Part shown: one piece after another, positions 1 through 8,475 of the stretch
How positions within the stretch are numbered: position 1 is the first letter of the stretch
Layout: every line of letters starts with the position of its first letter
Assembly (NCBI RefSeq): GCF_018381315.1
Contig: NZ_JAGZSD010000008.1
Location: 75,283 to 139,282 of the forward strand
Length of the DNA: 64,000 bases
Source of the DNA: Anaerostipes sp.
GTDB taxonomy: Bacteria; Bacillota; Clostridia; Lachnospirales; Lachnospiraceae
Direction of reading: 5' to 3'
Notes under the pieces: generated by a model
The model's input: the letters and a program-made list of their open reading frames with translations, nothing else
Databases searched by the model: none
Told to the model about the DNA's origin: nothing
Translations under genes and position numbers: made by a program

Positions 1-1622
1 TAGCCGGGTTCTGCTGTCACAAGCCGATAAAGCCTTTCTGCGTCAGATGTACTGTATCCTATATTTTTTAAAAACTCTTTTGCTTTGCTTAAACTCCAGC
101 CGCTGTAATTGACTTTAATATCCATCACGCTTCCCAGGCACATATTCATTTCCGTATTTACACGCAGTAACTTTCCGACAGATTTATCATAGGGAACATA
201 ATCGTATGCATGCATCTCCACATAGGAAGCCCAGCCTTCGGAATACCCGGGAAAATCCATAATCAGCCGGATGTCATCCGGATCTGTACCGAGAAAATAA
301 TTGTTTTCATAGAGATGACCCGGATAACCTTCATGGGCTAGAGTAGTATAAAGGCCATTTTTATCTGTGGATCCTTTGTTGATATAAATTGTGTTTTCTG
401 ACTCATCATCCATTGGAGGAATCATATAGAAGGCCGGACTCAGTGTGTCCTCCAAAGCTTCCGGCACATACTTGATCTTATAATTGACTTTTTTGAGCGG
501 AGGATAATCCTTTTTCGCCTGTTTTTCCAGGTCTTCTAGTATCTTTTTAGGATTTGTCATTACCGGATCAAAGCTGTAAAACTTTTTCTGAAGGCTTTTA
601 TCACTCTCCATCAGCTGCATCATCTGTCTCATACAGCTCTGAAGACGCTGCGTCACTTTTAATCCCAGTTCATTGATCGTCTTATCTGTCCCTGTCTGCT
701 GTCTTAATACCAGCTGATAATAATCCTTTCCATTTTTAAGCCTGCATACTCCTCCGCTGTTCTTTCCGGTACCCTTTAAAGACAGTATTGTCTTTTTGAA
801 CTCCCGGAATCCGGGATATACAGAACCTGAAAGCAGTTTTTTATTCCGCTTGATATAATCAGACTTCTGCTTATTGCTCAGCCCCGAAAGTGAATTGATA
901 CGTTCTTTAAAGGTTGCACTCAGGATATTCTTTGACCCGCTCTCCTTTAAAAAATCATCAATCTGTTTTGCGGCATTGTCTGCTGTTTTGTCAGTCACGT
1001 ACAGGCCGGCTTCTGACTGTGCCTTCAGATAGTCTCCTGCCTCTGCAAGATAGCCCTTAAGCTGGCTTAACAGCTCCAGATAATCGTCTGCATCCTTCTT
1101 TCTGTAAAACTGATATTCCGCAAATGTCACAGGAAGATTGGACTGGATCCCGGATACATCTCCGATGATATTTGAATACAGAGGATACTTTTGCTCCTCT
1201 ATCAGCATGTCCAGATAGTCTTTTAATATATCATATGTCCGCTTTTGTTCCTTCGTCAGGCTGCTTCTGTCAAATCCGGCAAGCTCTTTGGCTGTCTTTT
1301 TATTTTCCTCCAGCGCTTTTTCATCAGTTCCCGGGACGATATGCCCAATGGAAACCTTCTTCTGTCTGATCCCGTATTTTTCCGGATCTTTCAGCTGATA
1401 ATGGAGATTCAGCGTATTTTCTGAAAGACTCTCCTTTACCTGCCGGCTTAAAAACTTGTCGAACTCTTTTTGTCTGCCGGTCTTTGCCTGCTGTTCTGCA
1501 GCAGCCTTACTGCTCCCCTGATCTGCAGTGCCCTCACGGGACGGAGTGCTGCACCCGGCCAGCGAAACCGCCAGCAGCAGAGAAAGCAGCAGAGAGACAA
1601 GTTGTTTTTTTCTTTTTATCAT
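1..1622 (-). CDS. DUF885-family lipoprotein, putative metallopeptidase (3' end outside window)
   Basis: The reading frame runs off the left edge, so the C-terminus is missing; about 540 residues are present. The N-terminus is a lipoprotein signal with lipobox LAGC near residue 25, so the protein is probably anchored outside the membrane. The motif LAHEGYPGH, read on the minus strand near 310-335, is the HExxH-like zinc site of the DUF885 family, whose members are thought to be peptidases. The start at 1622 has a GGGAGG ribosome site about 11 nt upstream. The middle is lysine-rich and helical. The family call is firm; substrate and activity are inferred. Confidence 0.8.
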   Translation of the reverse strand, partial: MIKRKKQLVSLLLSLLLAVSLAGCSTPSREGTADQGSSKAAAEQQAKTGRQKEFDKFLSRQVKESLSENTLNLHYQLKDPEKYGIRQKKVSIGHIVPGTDEKALEENKKTAKELAGFDRSSLTKEQKRTYDILKDYLDMLIEEQKYPLYSNIIGDVSGIQSNLPVTFAEYQFYRKKDADDYLELLSQLKGYLAEAGDYLKAQSEAGLYVTDKTADNAAKQIDDFLKESGSKNILSATFKERINSLSGLSNKQKSDYIKRNKKLLSGSVYPGFREFKKTILSLKGTGKNSGGVCRLKNGKDYYQLVLRQQTGTDKTINELGLKVTQRLQSCMRQMMQLMESDKSLQKKFYSFDPVMTNPKKILEDLEKQAKKDYPPLKKVNYKIKYVPEALEDTLSPAFYMIPPMDDESENTIYINKGSTDKNGLYTTLAHEGYPGHLYENNYFLGTDPDDIRLIMDFPGYSEGWASYVEMHAYDYVPYDKSVGKLLRVNTEMNMCLGSVMDIKVNYSGWSLSKAKEFLKNIGYSTSDAERLYRLVTAEPG

Positions 1623-1838
1623 TTTTATTTATCCTCCCGGGTAATGGCTTCTTAATCAACATTTTAAAGAAACAGCGTAAGATATGCAACCTAAAAATCC
1701 AGGACCGTACATTTCCCTTCCAATGTTCTGCTGTTGTTTCTCTTCCCTCATCAATAACGGCGGAACCGGAGAACTGGTGAAAACCATATACCTGTGTTAT
1801 ACTCTAATCAATTTTACAGAAAGGGTAAGGTGGCGTAC

Positions 1839-2519
1839 ATGCCAAAAATATTAATCATCGAAGATGATAAGGAAATCTGTCATCTTCTGTCTGATTTTTT
1901 AGGTGAATATGGATATGAAACAATCTGTAAACACGAAGGACGCCGGATCTCAGAAACTCTGCAGGACTGTTCAGCTGATCTGATTCTGCTGGATCTTATG
2001 CTTCCTTATAAAAGCGGTGACCAGATCCTCGCCCAAATACGTTCCTGCTCCAATATCCCGGTGATCGTTATCTCCGCAAAGGGAACCACTCAAAACAAAA
2101 TTGATCTTCTCCGCCTTGGCGCCGATGATTATATAACAAAACCTTTTGACTTAGAGGAAACTCTGGCAAGAATCGAGTGCAATCTGCGCAGGGCAAACCT
2201 CCGGGCGGCACCGGACTGTACACTTAAATTTCAGGAACTGACACTTGATCCGTCAGCCCACACCGTATATATCAGAGACCAGGAACTTTTGCTGACTTCC
2301 AAGGAGTATCAGATTCTGGAACTGCTGATGAGACATCCGGAAAAGATATTTTCAAAGTCAAACCTGTTTGAAAGTGTCTGGAACAGCGACTATTCAAGCG
2401 AAGATAATACCTTAAATGTTCATATCAGCAATTTAAGAAACAAACTGAGAGCCGCCTCTTCCAATCAGGAATACATAGATACCGTATGGGGGATCGGATA
2501 CCGTCTGCATAAAAGCTGA
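1839..2519 (+). CDS. OmpR/PhoB-type response regulator
   Basis: 226 residues: a receiver domain (about 1-115, acidic pair EDD, phospho-acceptor Asp in LILLDLMLP, conserved Lys in ITKPFD) followed by a winged-helix DNA-binding domain (about 130-225, ending TVWGIGYRLHK). The ATG at 1839 is chosen because a GGTAAGG ribosome site lies just before it; an upstream in-frame start at 1794 overlaps a TATACT -10-like box at 1798-1803. It heads a module of regulator, ABC transporter and histidine kinase, the layout of peptide-antibiotic sensing and detoxification systems. It probably activates the transporter genes directly downstream. Confidence 0.93.
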   Translation: MPKILIIEDDKEICHLLSDFLGEYGYETICKHEGRRISETLQDCSADLILLDLMLPYKSGDQILAQIRSCSNIPVIVISAKGTTQNKIDLLRLGADDYITKPFDLEETLARIECNLRRANLRAAPDCTLKFQELTLDPSAHTVYIRDQELLLTSKEYQILELLMRHPEKIFSKSNLFESVWNSDYSSEDNTLNVHISNLRNKLRAASSNQEYIDTVWGIGYRLHKS

Positions 2520-2557
2520 TGGTCCTTTAGGTTTCTTTTATAATTTCGGGCTCCTAT

Positions 2558-2589
2558 TTAAGAAATTCTTTAATATTGAGGCTTATACT
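2558..2589 (+). promoter_or_regulatory. Candidate regulated promoter of the ABC transporter
   Basis: The 99-bp gap between the regulator and the ABC gene has a near-palindrome, TTAAGAAATTCTTTAA (2558-2573), ending 10 bp before a TATACT -10 box (2584-2589). No good -35 box lies 17 bp upstream, as expected of an activator-dependent promoter. That the upstream response regulator binds here is inference. Confidence 0.4.
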
Positions 2590-2618
2590 GGTACTGAACA
2601 AAGAAAGGAGCACAGCAT

Positions 2619-3536
2619 ATGATTTCTTCAGTATTAGAGGCACACGGCCTTACAAAATATTTTAAGCATTCACTGGTACTGGACCATGTGGACCTAACCA
2701 TTCAAAAAGGAAAGATCTATGGATTCATCGGCCAAAACGGAGCAGGCAAAACCACATTTCTGCGCATCGCAGCCGGTCTGTCCTTTGCCTCCGAAGGCAC
2801 ACTTTCCCTCTGGGGAGAGCAAAGCAGTGCCGGCCTGCAGGAACAGCGGAAAAGGATGGGATGTATGATTGAAACTCCGGCTTTGTATCCCAACCTGACT
2901 GCCCGTCAAAATATGGAGGTCCAGCGCCTTTCCCGGGGTATTCCCGGCAAATCTGTCATTACAGAGTGCCTGCGCATGGCGGGCTTGGAAAACACTGAAA
3001 AAAAGCCGGTGAAAAACTTTTCTCTTGGAATGCGCCAGCGTCTGGGAATCGCCCTTGCACTTTTAAATACTCCCGAATTTTTAATTCTGGATGAGCCTGT
3101 CAACGGGCTGGATCCTGCCGGAATCGTTGAGATCCGAAGTCTTCTCAGGCGCTTAAATAAAGAATACGGAATGACCATCCTGGTATCCAGCCACATTTTA
3201 GAAGAGCTTTACCAGACAGCTTCACAATTTATACTGCTTCATAAAGGACGCATCATTGAAGAGATTTCAGACAGTGAGTTAAACGAACAGTGCAAAAGAC
3301 ACATAGCCATTAAAACCACATCTCCCCAAAAAGCGCTCCTTTCCCTGGAAGAAAAACTTCATACAGAACAGCTTCGCCTGATGCCGGACGGCACCATCCG
3401 CCTGTATGAACATTTGGATGACATAGAAACAGTGGCTGAGCTTCTGTCAGAGTCCGGTATCCTTGTGACCGGCCTGAACATGTCCGGTGATACCTTAGAA
3501 GACTACTTCTTAAGAAAGGTAGGTGCCGGTTCATGA
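2619..3536 (+). CDS. ABC transporter ATP-binding protein, bacitracin/lantibiotic-immunity type
   Basis: 305 residues. Walker A is GQNGAGKTT (about residue 37), the signature is FSLGMRQR, Walker B is FLILDEPVNGLD, and the switch His is in SSHILEE. After the nucleotide-binding domain there is a C-terminal extension of about 90 residues, typical of BcrA/NisF-like subunits. Start at 2619 with AAAGGAG upstream. Its stop overlaps the next gene's start by 4 bp (ATGA), which implies translational coupling. It should energise export or expulsion of a membrane-active peptide with the two permeases that follow. The substrate cannot be read from sequence. Confidence 0.92.
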   Translation: MISSVLEAHGLTKYFKHSLVLDHVDLTIQKGKIYGFIGQNGAGKTTFLRIAAGLSFASEGTLSLWGEQSSAGLQEQRKRMGCMIETPALYPNLTARQNMEVQRLSRGIPGKSVITECLRMAGLENTEKKPVKNFSLGMRQRLGIALALLNTPEFLILDEPVNGLDPAGIVEIRSLLRRLNKEYGMTILVSSHILEELYQTASQFILLHKGRIIEEISDSELNEQCKRHIAIKTTSPQKALLSLEEKLHTEQLRLMPDGTIRLYEHLDDIETVAELLSESGILVTGLNMSGDTLEDYFLRKVGAGS

Positions 3537-4237
3537 AGCAGCTGTTAAAATCCGAATTCTATAAATTAGGAACACAAAAAAGTTTTTGGGGCCTGGCCAT
3601 ATTTTCTTTTTTATTAAGCAGCATCCTCATGCTTGACGGATCTGTTCCGTCAGACAGCTCCGCGTTTTTCGATCATGCACTTTACATACTGCCTCTTCTC
3701 TATGTATTGATCATGATCTTCGGAGCCTTGTTTATCGGAAAAGATTTTGATCTCCGCACCATACAAATCTACATTTCTGCCGGTCACAAGAGAGGAAGCA
3801 TCCTTGCAGCTAAAAGCATCGTCCATCTTACAGGCTGTGCCGCCATCCTGTTTGCTCCTCTTCTGTTTCACACAGCCACCGGGTTCATACTGTACGGCAT
3901 ATCAGACAACGGTATCATCCCGATTCTCACAAAGCTGGTCCTGGCATTTATCATCATCTGCATGATGGGTCTGCTCCCTTTCCTTTGTGCATTTCTTTTT
4001 AAAGATATAGGAAAGACATTGACCGTGCCGCTGATGCTTTACTTCATCATGCTTTTTCTCCTAAACGGCCGGCACTACCGGCTCATGGCAGTTTGTTTTC
4101 CGATGGGCCAGCTCCGCCTGCTGTCCCTTGGCCAGCTTTCAAACTTATATGTATCAGCCTTTTTGGCAGACTGTATCTGGCTTATTGTCTGTTACACCTG
4201 GGCATACCGGGATTTTTCCCGTGCAGATTTGAATTGA
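3533..4237 (+). CDS. ABC transporter permease (ABC-2 / lantibiotic immunity type)
   Basis: 234 residues, about six hydrophobic segments, beginning MKQLLKSEFYKLGTQKSFW as in ABC-2 type immunity permeases. It overlaps the ATPase gene by 4 bp and is followed within 10 bp by a second permease, so the transporter probably contains two different membrane subunits. Function follows from context and membrane topology; there are no catalytic residues to check. Confidence 0.85.
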   Translation: MKQLLKSEFYKLGTQKSFWGLAIFSFLLSSILMLDGSVPSDSSAFFDHALYILPLLYVLIMIFGALFIGKDFDLRTIQIYISAGHKRGSILAAKSIVHLTGCAAILFAPLLFHTATGFILYGISDNGIIPILTKLVLAFIIICMMGLLPFLCAFLFKDIGKTLTVPLMLYFIMLFLLNGRHYRLMAVCFPMGQLRLLSLGQLSNLYVSAFLADCIWLIVCYTWAYRDFSRADLN

Positions 4238-4247
4238 GGTGAATATT

Positions 4248-4985
4248 ATGAACAATCTTATAAAAATGGAACGTTTCCATCTATTTCACAACAGAACTTA
4301 TTGGCTGAGTGCATTTGCTGTTTTTTTATTGGGCTTTGTGACTGCCGACACTTATCTGTCAGAATTGTTCGGTCCGAAAGGAGACACTGCGCATTCACTC
4401 ACCGATATTCTGAATGGCATGGTCTACGACAGTACTTTTTTGCTTGTGATCATTTCCTGCATTCTGGCACTGATTCTTGGTCAGGAGTTTTCTTTCCGGA
4501 CAATTCATCAGGATATCAGTGCGGGCCACTCAAGGCTCAGCGTGTTCCTGAGCAAAACAGCTGTTTACCTCACTGCATTCAATCTTCTGGCGCTGATCTA
4601 CCCTGCTGCCGGATGCATCAGAGAAATACCGCGCTTCGGTCTCCCGGACGCAGGAACCTTTTTCTATGCCTTTGCAAAAGCAGCCTTTCATTCCTTCCTG
4701 CTTAACAGCTGCATTTTGCTCATCCCGATACTGTGCTGTTTTGTTCTTCAAAATATGGCCAAAGCACTCTCCGCTGCCGCCCTCATCACTTTTGTCTCCA
4801 GCCTGTATCTCGGATATGGCATGATGCTGAAGCTTCCCATCCGTTTTCTTCCGTCCTATCAGATCCGGGAAGTGGTAACCAACAGCGGGATATTTTCTAT
4901 AGAAAGCCTGGCAGTCGCTCTGTTATGGAACACCGTACTGCTCGCTGCTTCCTGGAGTATCTTTTGCCGCTGCGACCTGACTTAG
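4248..4985 (+). CDS. ABC transporter permease, second subunit
   Basis: 245 residues with about six membrane segments. It is similar in design to the preceding permease: both have a cytoplasmic start, a loop resembling ...FRTIHQDISAGHSR and then repeated hydrophobic stretches. The ATG at 4248 is preferred over a GTG at 4239 because TTGAGGTG ends 6 bp before the ATG and the GTG lies inside that ribosome site. Partner of the 2619-3536 ATPase and the 3533-4237 permease. Confidence 0.85.
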   Translation: MNNLIKMERFHLFHNRTYWLSAFAVFLLGFVTADTYLSELFGPKGDTAHSLTDILNGMVYDSTFLLVIISCILALILGQEFSFRTIHQDISAGHSRLSVFLSKTAVYLTAFNLLALIYPAAGCIREIPRFGLPDAGTFFYAFAKAAFHSFLLNSCILLIPILCCFVLQNMAKALSAAALITFVSSLYLGYGMMLKLPIRFLPSYQIREVVTNSGIFSIESLAVALLWNTVLLAASWSIFCRCDLT

Positions 4986-5001
4986 ACGGAAAGGATTTTT
5001 T

Positions 5002-5901
5002 ATGAACATTGCTGTGTTGTTTCTTGCCATCCTGGCCATTATTCTGTTTATAAAGTATATGACATTAAAAAAACAGATTCACAATATCTCCCGCCAAATA
5101 AAGCAGGTGATCTCCTGTGAATCTGAAAAAATGCTGGACATCTCCTTTATTGACTCCGACTTAGAACTGCTGGCCGGACAGATCAATGCTGTTTTTGCTG
5201 TCCAGCGAAGTGCCGTAGCAAAGACACTGCGCCATGAAGAACAGCTGAAAGAATCTATATCCGGCATCTCCCATGACCTGCGTACTCCACTGACCGTCAT
5301 CATCGGTCATCTCCAAATGCTGATGGGTACTCCCCTTCTCCCGGATCAGCTGGCGCAGATTGAGACTTCTCTTCAAAAATCTTACCGCCTAAAGGATCTC
5401 ATCAACACATTTTATGATCTGTCACTGATGGAGTCAGAACAGCTCAAACCTCAGCTGGAAAAGATCAGCTTTTCTAATTTTTTCTTTGATTTTATGGCAG
5501 AAAATGCTCCTTTATTTGAACACAAACATATCCATCCGCAGATCACGATGCCCGATGTCTCTGTATTTGTACTGGCAGATCCCAATATGCTGGACCGTAT
5601 CCTTCTCAATCTGATAACGAACGCAGTCCATTATACGACAGGTACTATAGACATCCGTCTCTCTGTGCTGCCGGACAGCCAAGCTGTCTTCCAGATATCA
5701 AATCCTGTCCGTAATCCTGAACTGCTGGACGTAAACAGGCTGTTTGAACGGTTCTATACCGGAGATCCTTCACGCAGTACAGAAAGTACCGGACTCGGCC
5801 TTTCTGTGGTAAAAATTCTTACCGAAAAGATGCACGGTTCCGTCTGTGCTTCCATGTGCGGAACTTTTCTGTGCCTTACTGTGACCTTTAAGACACAATA
5901 A
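5002..5901 (+). CDS. Sensor histidine kinase of the ABC-transporter module
   Basis: 299 residues. A single N-terminal membrane helix (about 3-20) is followed by a short linker, the H-box SGISHDLRTPLTV (His about 91), an N-box NLITNAVHY and a G-box STGLGLSVV. There is no sizeable extracellular domain, so it cannot bind a ligand by itself; in related modules such kinases sense through their ABC transporter. It ends 5 bp before the convergent anti-sigma gene. Start has GGAAAGG upstream. Partner regulator is most likely the protein encoded at 1839-2519. Confidence 0.9.
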   Translation: MNIAVLFLAILAIILFIKYMTLKKQIHNISRQIKQVISCESEKMLDISFIDSDLELLAGQINAVFAVQRSAVAKTLRHEEQLKESISGISHDLRTPLTVIIGHLQMLMGTPLLPDQLAQIETSLQKSYRLKDLINTFYDLSLMESEQLKPQLEKISFSNFFFDFMAENAPLFEHKHIHPQITMPDVSVFVLADPNMLDRILLNLITNAVHYTTGTIDIRLSVLPDSQAVFQISNPVRNPELLDVNRLFERFYTGDPSRSTESTGLGLSVVKILTEKMHGSVCASMCGTFLCLTVTFKTQ

Positions 5902-5906
5902 AAGCA

Positions 5907-6653
5907 CTAATGGCCGTGATGGTTTCCATGGCTGTGATGGCCCTGCTGCTGATCCTCTCCGTGTTCTTCCTCACATTTCTTTGTATAGTCTTTTATTTCA
6001 CTGATGGAATGATCCCTGCACGTCTCCACAGTTGCTGACTGATCTACCTTTTGAAGCTGCTTAATTGCAAGATACTTAGCCGGCGATACATTCCAGTAGT
6101 GAGACTTTTTCTTCACCGCTTTCGACACAGCATAAACTTCAATCTTATGTTCCTTTTCATGCCCGCTGATGCATTGGCTGATCTCGGTCTGCAGATCTTT
6201 AATCTCAGCAGATTTTGCATCCTTTCTTCCCTGGACCGTCACAGAGATGATACCGCTTCTCTTCAGATATCCTTTCTGCTTTATCTTCTTTAAAAGGAGA
6301 GAAACTGCATCCTTGTAGCTCTTATGCTTAAGATTCATCCCGGAGAGCACTTCCCTGCCGTCTTGATTATAAGCAGACGCCCCGATTACCCGCTCAAAAC
6401 GGTTGACAGATAATTCAATAGAAGGATTCACATCCAGATCTATATAACTGCTCTCAGAAAAATATATTTGATACGACCCGATTCCGAAAAAAAGCAGGAA
6501 TGCTGCGGCTGCAAATACAACAGAAAATCTTTGAAGTCTCCGTTTCGGCTTTGGCCTTTCGTTTAACCTGTTTAATACCGCTTCTCTTGTTTTTTCCTTT
6601 AACTCCTCTTCCGCCTTGATTTTTTCAAAAGACCTGCTTATATCATTCTTCAA
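5907..6653 (-). CDS. RsgI-like transmembrane anti-sigma factor with His-rich tail
   Basis: 248 residues from a TTG at 6653, chosen because GGAGG lies 8 bp upstream; an in-frame GTG at 6662 is inside the ribosome site. Cytoplasmic N-terminus (about 1-40), one membrane helix (about 45-65), then an extracytoplasmic RsgI-type domain beginning YIDLDVNPSIELSVN. In RsgI proteins the Asn-Pro in this motif is the self-cleavage site that starts signalled proteolysis; that this copy is cleaved is inferred. The C-terminus ends with a run of His and Gly (residues about 235-248), a likely metal-binding tail. It overlaps the sigma gene by 11 bp, consistent with a sigma/anti-sigma pair. Confidence 0.85.
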   Translation of the reverse strand: MKNDISRSFEKIKAEEELKEKTREAVLNRLNERPKPKRRLQRFSVVFAAAAFLLFFGIGSYQIYFSESSYIDLDVNPSIELSVNRFERVIGASAYNQDGREVLSGMNLKHKSYKDAVSLLLKKIKQKGYLKRSGIISVTVQGRKDAKSAEIKDLQTEISQCISGHEKEHKIEVYAVSKAVKKKSHYWNVSPAKYLAIKQLQKVDQSATVETCRDHSISEIKDYTKKCEEEHGEDQQQGHHSHGNHHGH

Positions 6654-7128
6654 AAAAGTCACCTCCTAAATTTTCCTTAAGCTTATTTCTTGCTCTTCCA
6701 AGCCAGGTATAAATCGTGTTTTCTTTTTTATGAAGAATCCGTGCGATTTCCGGCACCGTATATTCTTCATAATAAAATAGATACACTACATTTTTAAATT
6801 TAGTCGGCAGCTTTGCTACTGCATCGAAAACATCCAGATCTCTTTCATTTAAGAAAACCGGCTCCGTACTTGCAGAATCTATGGATACCGCATTTCTTCT
6901 GAAAAAATTCTTCAGCACATCCTTGCATCTGTTCACAGTAACCCGAATGAGCCAGGCCTTTTTATGCTCCTCGCTTTCAAAGCTGATGTCGCTCTGCATG
7001 TATTTTAAAAATACATCCTGAAATACATCCTCCACATCGCTGTAGTTTTTCAGATGCATAAAACATATCTTTCTGAGCATATCAGAATATATTTCTATTG
7101 TACGGGTCAGATCTGCTTCACTTCTCAT
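6643..7128 (-). CDS. RNA polymerase sigma factor, ECF type
   Basis: 161 residues. Region 2 is around NYSDVEDVFQDVFLKYM (about 35-50) and region 4 is the helix-turn-helix YTVPEIARILHKKENTIYTW (about 120-145). No sigma-3 domain, as in ECF factors. The ATG at 7128 is preferred to one at 7146 because GGGAGGG sits 6-11 bp before it. It lies between a His-rich exported protein gene (39 bp upstream) and the overlapping anti-sigma gene, so the three are probably one transcript. Target promoters are unknown. Confidence 0.92.
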   Translation of the reverse strand: MRSEADLTRTIEIYSDMLRKICFMHLKNYSDVEDVFQDVFLKYMQSDISFESEEHKKAWLIRVTVNRCKDVLKNFFRRNAVSIDSASTEPVFLNERDLDVFDAVAKLPTKFKNVVYLFYYEEYTVPEIARILHKKENTIYTWLGRARNKLKENLGGDFFEE

Positions 7129-7167
7129 TTTTGCCCTCCCAGGCATAACTGTTGCAAGCTTTTTGTC

Positions 7168-7479
7168 TTATGAATGGTGTTTCCCATGATGACTGCTGCT
7201 GTGGCTGTTTCTGTGATGTGTATAATGGCGTTTATGAGTATGCTTCTTCTTTATTGTACACTTAGATACGCCGCAGTTGTAGTGTTTTGTTTTTTTATGA
7301 TGTTTTGTTTTTGCATGATGCTTATGAGCCTTTGTTTTTTTGCATGATTTTACAGAACAAACTGTCTGCACTGCAGGTTTCCTGAGTGACATATTTTTCT
7401 GTGCGCTGTTTCCGGGAAAGGAAGAAACTCCGCCTAAAAACAAAATTCCTGTTGTGATGATTGCTGCTGAAACTTTCAT
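7168..7479 (-). CDS. Small exported His/Lys-rich protein
   Basis: 103 residues. An N-terminal signal peptide (about 1-25, MKVSAAIITTGILFLGG) is followed by a mature region with dozens of His and Lys residues in clusters such as HKHHAKTKHHKKTKH, plus a few Cys. I do not recognise a family; such composition suggests binding of Zn, Ni or Cu, or of polyanions. The ATG at 7479 follows AAGGTGG by 5 bp; a GTG at 7488 lies in the ribosome site. First gene of the probable sigma/anti-sigma operon, whose anti-sigma factor also has a His-rich outer tail. Function unknown. Confidence 0.75.
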   Translation of the reverse strand: MKVSAAIITTGILFLGGVSSFPGNSAQKNMSLRKPAVQTVCSVKSCKKTKAHKHHAKTKHHKKTKHYNCGVSKCTIKKKHTHKRHYTHHRNSHSSSHHGKHHS

Positions 7480-7730
7480 TTGATCCACCTTCTCTTTCTT
7501 TCAATGTTTTAACGTTCTATTATTAATACGATTCATCAGGGAGAATCCTTTCACAGCCTTTCAAATTTTTTCATTTCTTTCAGACAATCCACGCATCCTA
7601 GTAAATGATATATACACAGATAGTTACTGCCTCTTTATAAATCCATTTTATCCAGAAAATCTACATATATTTTACTCCATTTGTCATCATTTGTGTTATA
7701 TTTATATATATTGGTATCATTTGTATACTC

Positions 7731-7763
7731 AAGAGGGATGTAACTTTAAATTTAACAAAAAGG
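7731..7763 (+). promoter_or_regulatory. Conserved 5' leader motif, copy 1
   Basis: AAGAGGGATGTA then ACTT...TTTAACAA directly upstream of the ribosome site of the Big_2 gene at 7774. A close copy is at 10072-10104 before the lipoprotein gene at 10113. A TATACT -10 box (7724-7729) ends one base before the motif, so it would form the very 5' end of the transcript. Role unknown. Confidence 0.45.
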
Positions 7764-7773
7764 AGATTATTGT

Positions 7774-8373
7774 ATGAAGAAAAAGCTGTTTTGTTTATTT
7801 TTAGTCATTGCCATGGCAGTCCCGGCCATGACAGTGCCTGCTGATGAGCCATGCCGCCATGAGTGGAGTGACTGGTATGCCGTAAAAAAACCAACTATCC
7901 ATAAAACAGGGCTGCAAGAGCGCGAGTGTTTTATATGTGATGCAGCACAGTCAAAGAAAACTGCGAAATTAAAACCTTATGTAAAATTCACAAAGAAAAC
8001 AGTCAAATTAAAAGTATCAAAAACTTACAAACTGAAAATTAAATATGCAAAGGGTGACTCCGTAAAGAAATGGAAATCCAGCAATAAAAAAGTTGCTACT
8101 GTTTCAAAAAAAGGAAAAGTAAAGGCAAAAAGTAAAGGAACTGCGAAAATCACAGTTACCATGAAATCCGGCAAGAAAGCCACATGTAAGATTAAAGTTT
8201 CCCGCAAAAAGAAAGCTTCAAAGAAAAAGGTTGTAGGAACTGTATATTGGACTCCAGGAGGCTCTGTATACCACAGAACTGTAAATTGTCCTACACTCAG
8301 CCGGTCTCGGACAATATACTCTGGCTCCTTATCTTCTTGTCCTAAAAGCAGACCTTGTAAAGTTTGCTACTAA
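7774..8373 (+). CDS. Exported Big_2 protein with C-terminal Cys motif
   Basis: 199 residues. Signal peptide (about 1-23), then a short segment with CRHEW and CFIC, one Big_2 (bacterial Ig-like group 2) domain around 65-145 with the core SSNKKVATVSKKGKVKAKS, and a C-terminal module resembling VYHRTVNCPTL...CKVC (about 160-199). This Cys/His arrangement resembles small metal-binding tails seen on secreted nucleases and surface proteins of Firmicutes, but no catalytic domain is present. Very lysine-rich. A strong AAGGAG ribosome site precedes it. Probably a cell-surface protein; function unknown. Confidence 0.8.
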   Translation: MKKKLFCLFLVIAMAVPAMTVPADEPCRHEWSDWYAVKKPTIHKTGLQERECFICDAAQSKKTAKLKPYVKFTKKTVKLKVSKTYKLKIKYAKGDSVKKWKSSNKKVATVSKKGKVKAKSKGTAKITVTMKSGKKATCKIKVSRKKKASKKKVVGTVYWTPGGSVYHRTVNCPTLSRSRTIYSGSLSSCPKSRPCKVCY

Positions 8374-8475
8374 GAGCGGAAAGAATAGGAAAAATTCATA
8401 ATTTTTTATACTTGGCTGCATTAGAATTCTAAAAAAGAAGTAACTATATACACATTCCACTATAAGGAGAACCAC

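Noticed and set aside
1172..1780. Several plus-strand open frames opposite the DUF885 gene
   Set aside because: They lack ribosome sites and show the composition of antisense frames of a real gene.
7480..7560. Dedicated ECF-type promoter upstream of the His-rich gene (GGATTC...CGTATT)
   Set aside because: The spacing (about 13 bp) is shorter than typical of ECF promoters, so I could not support autoregulation.
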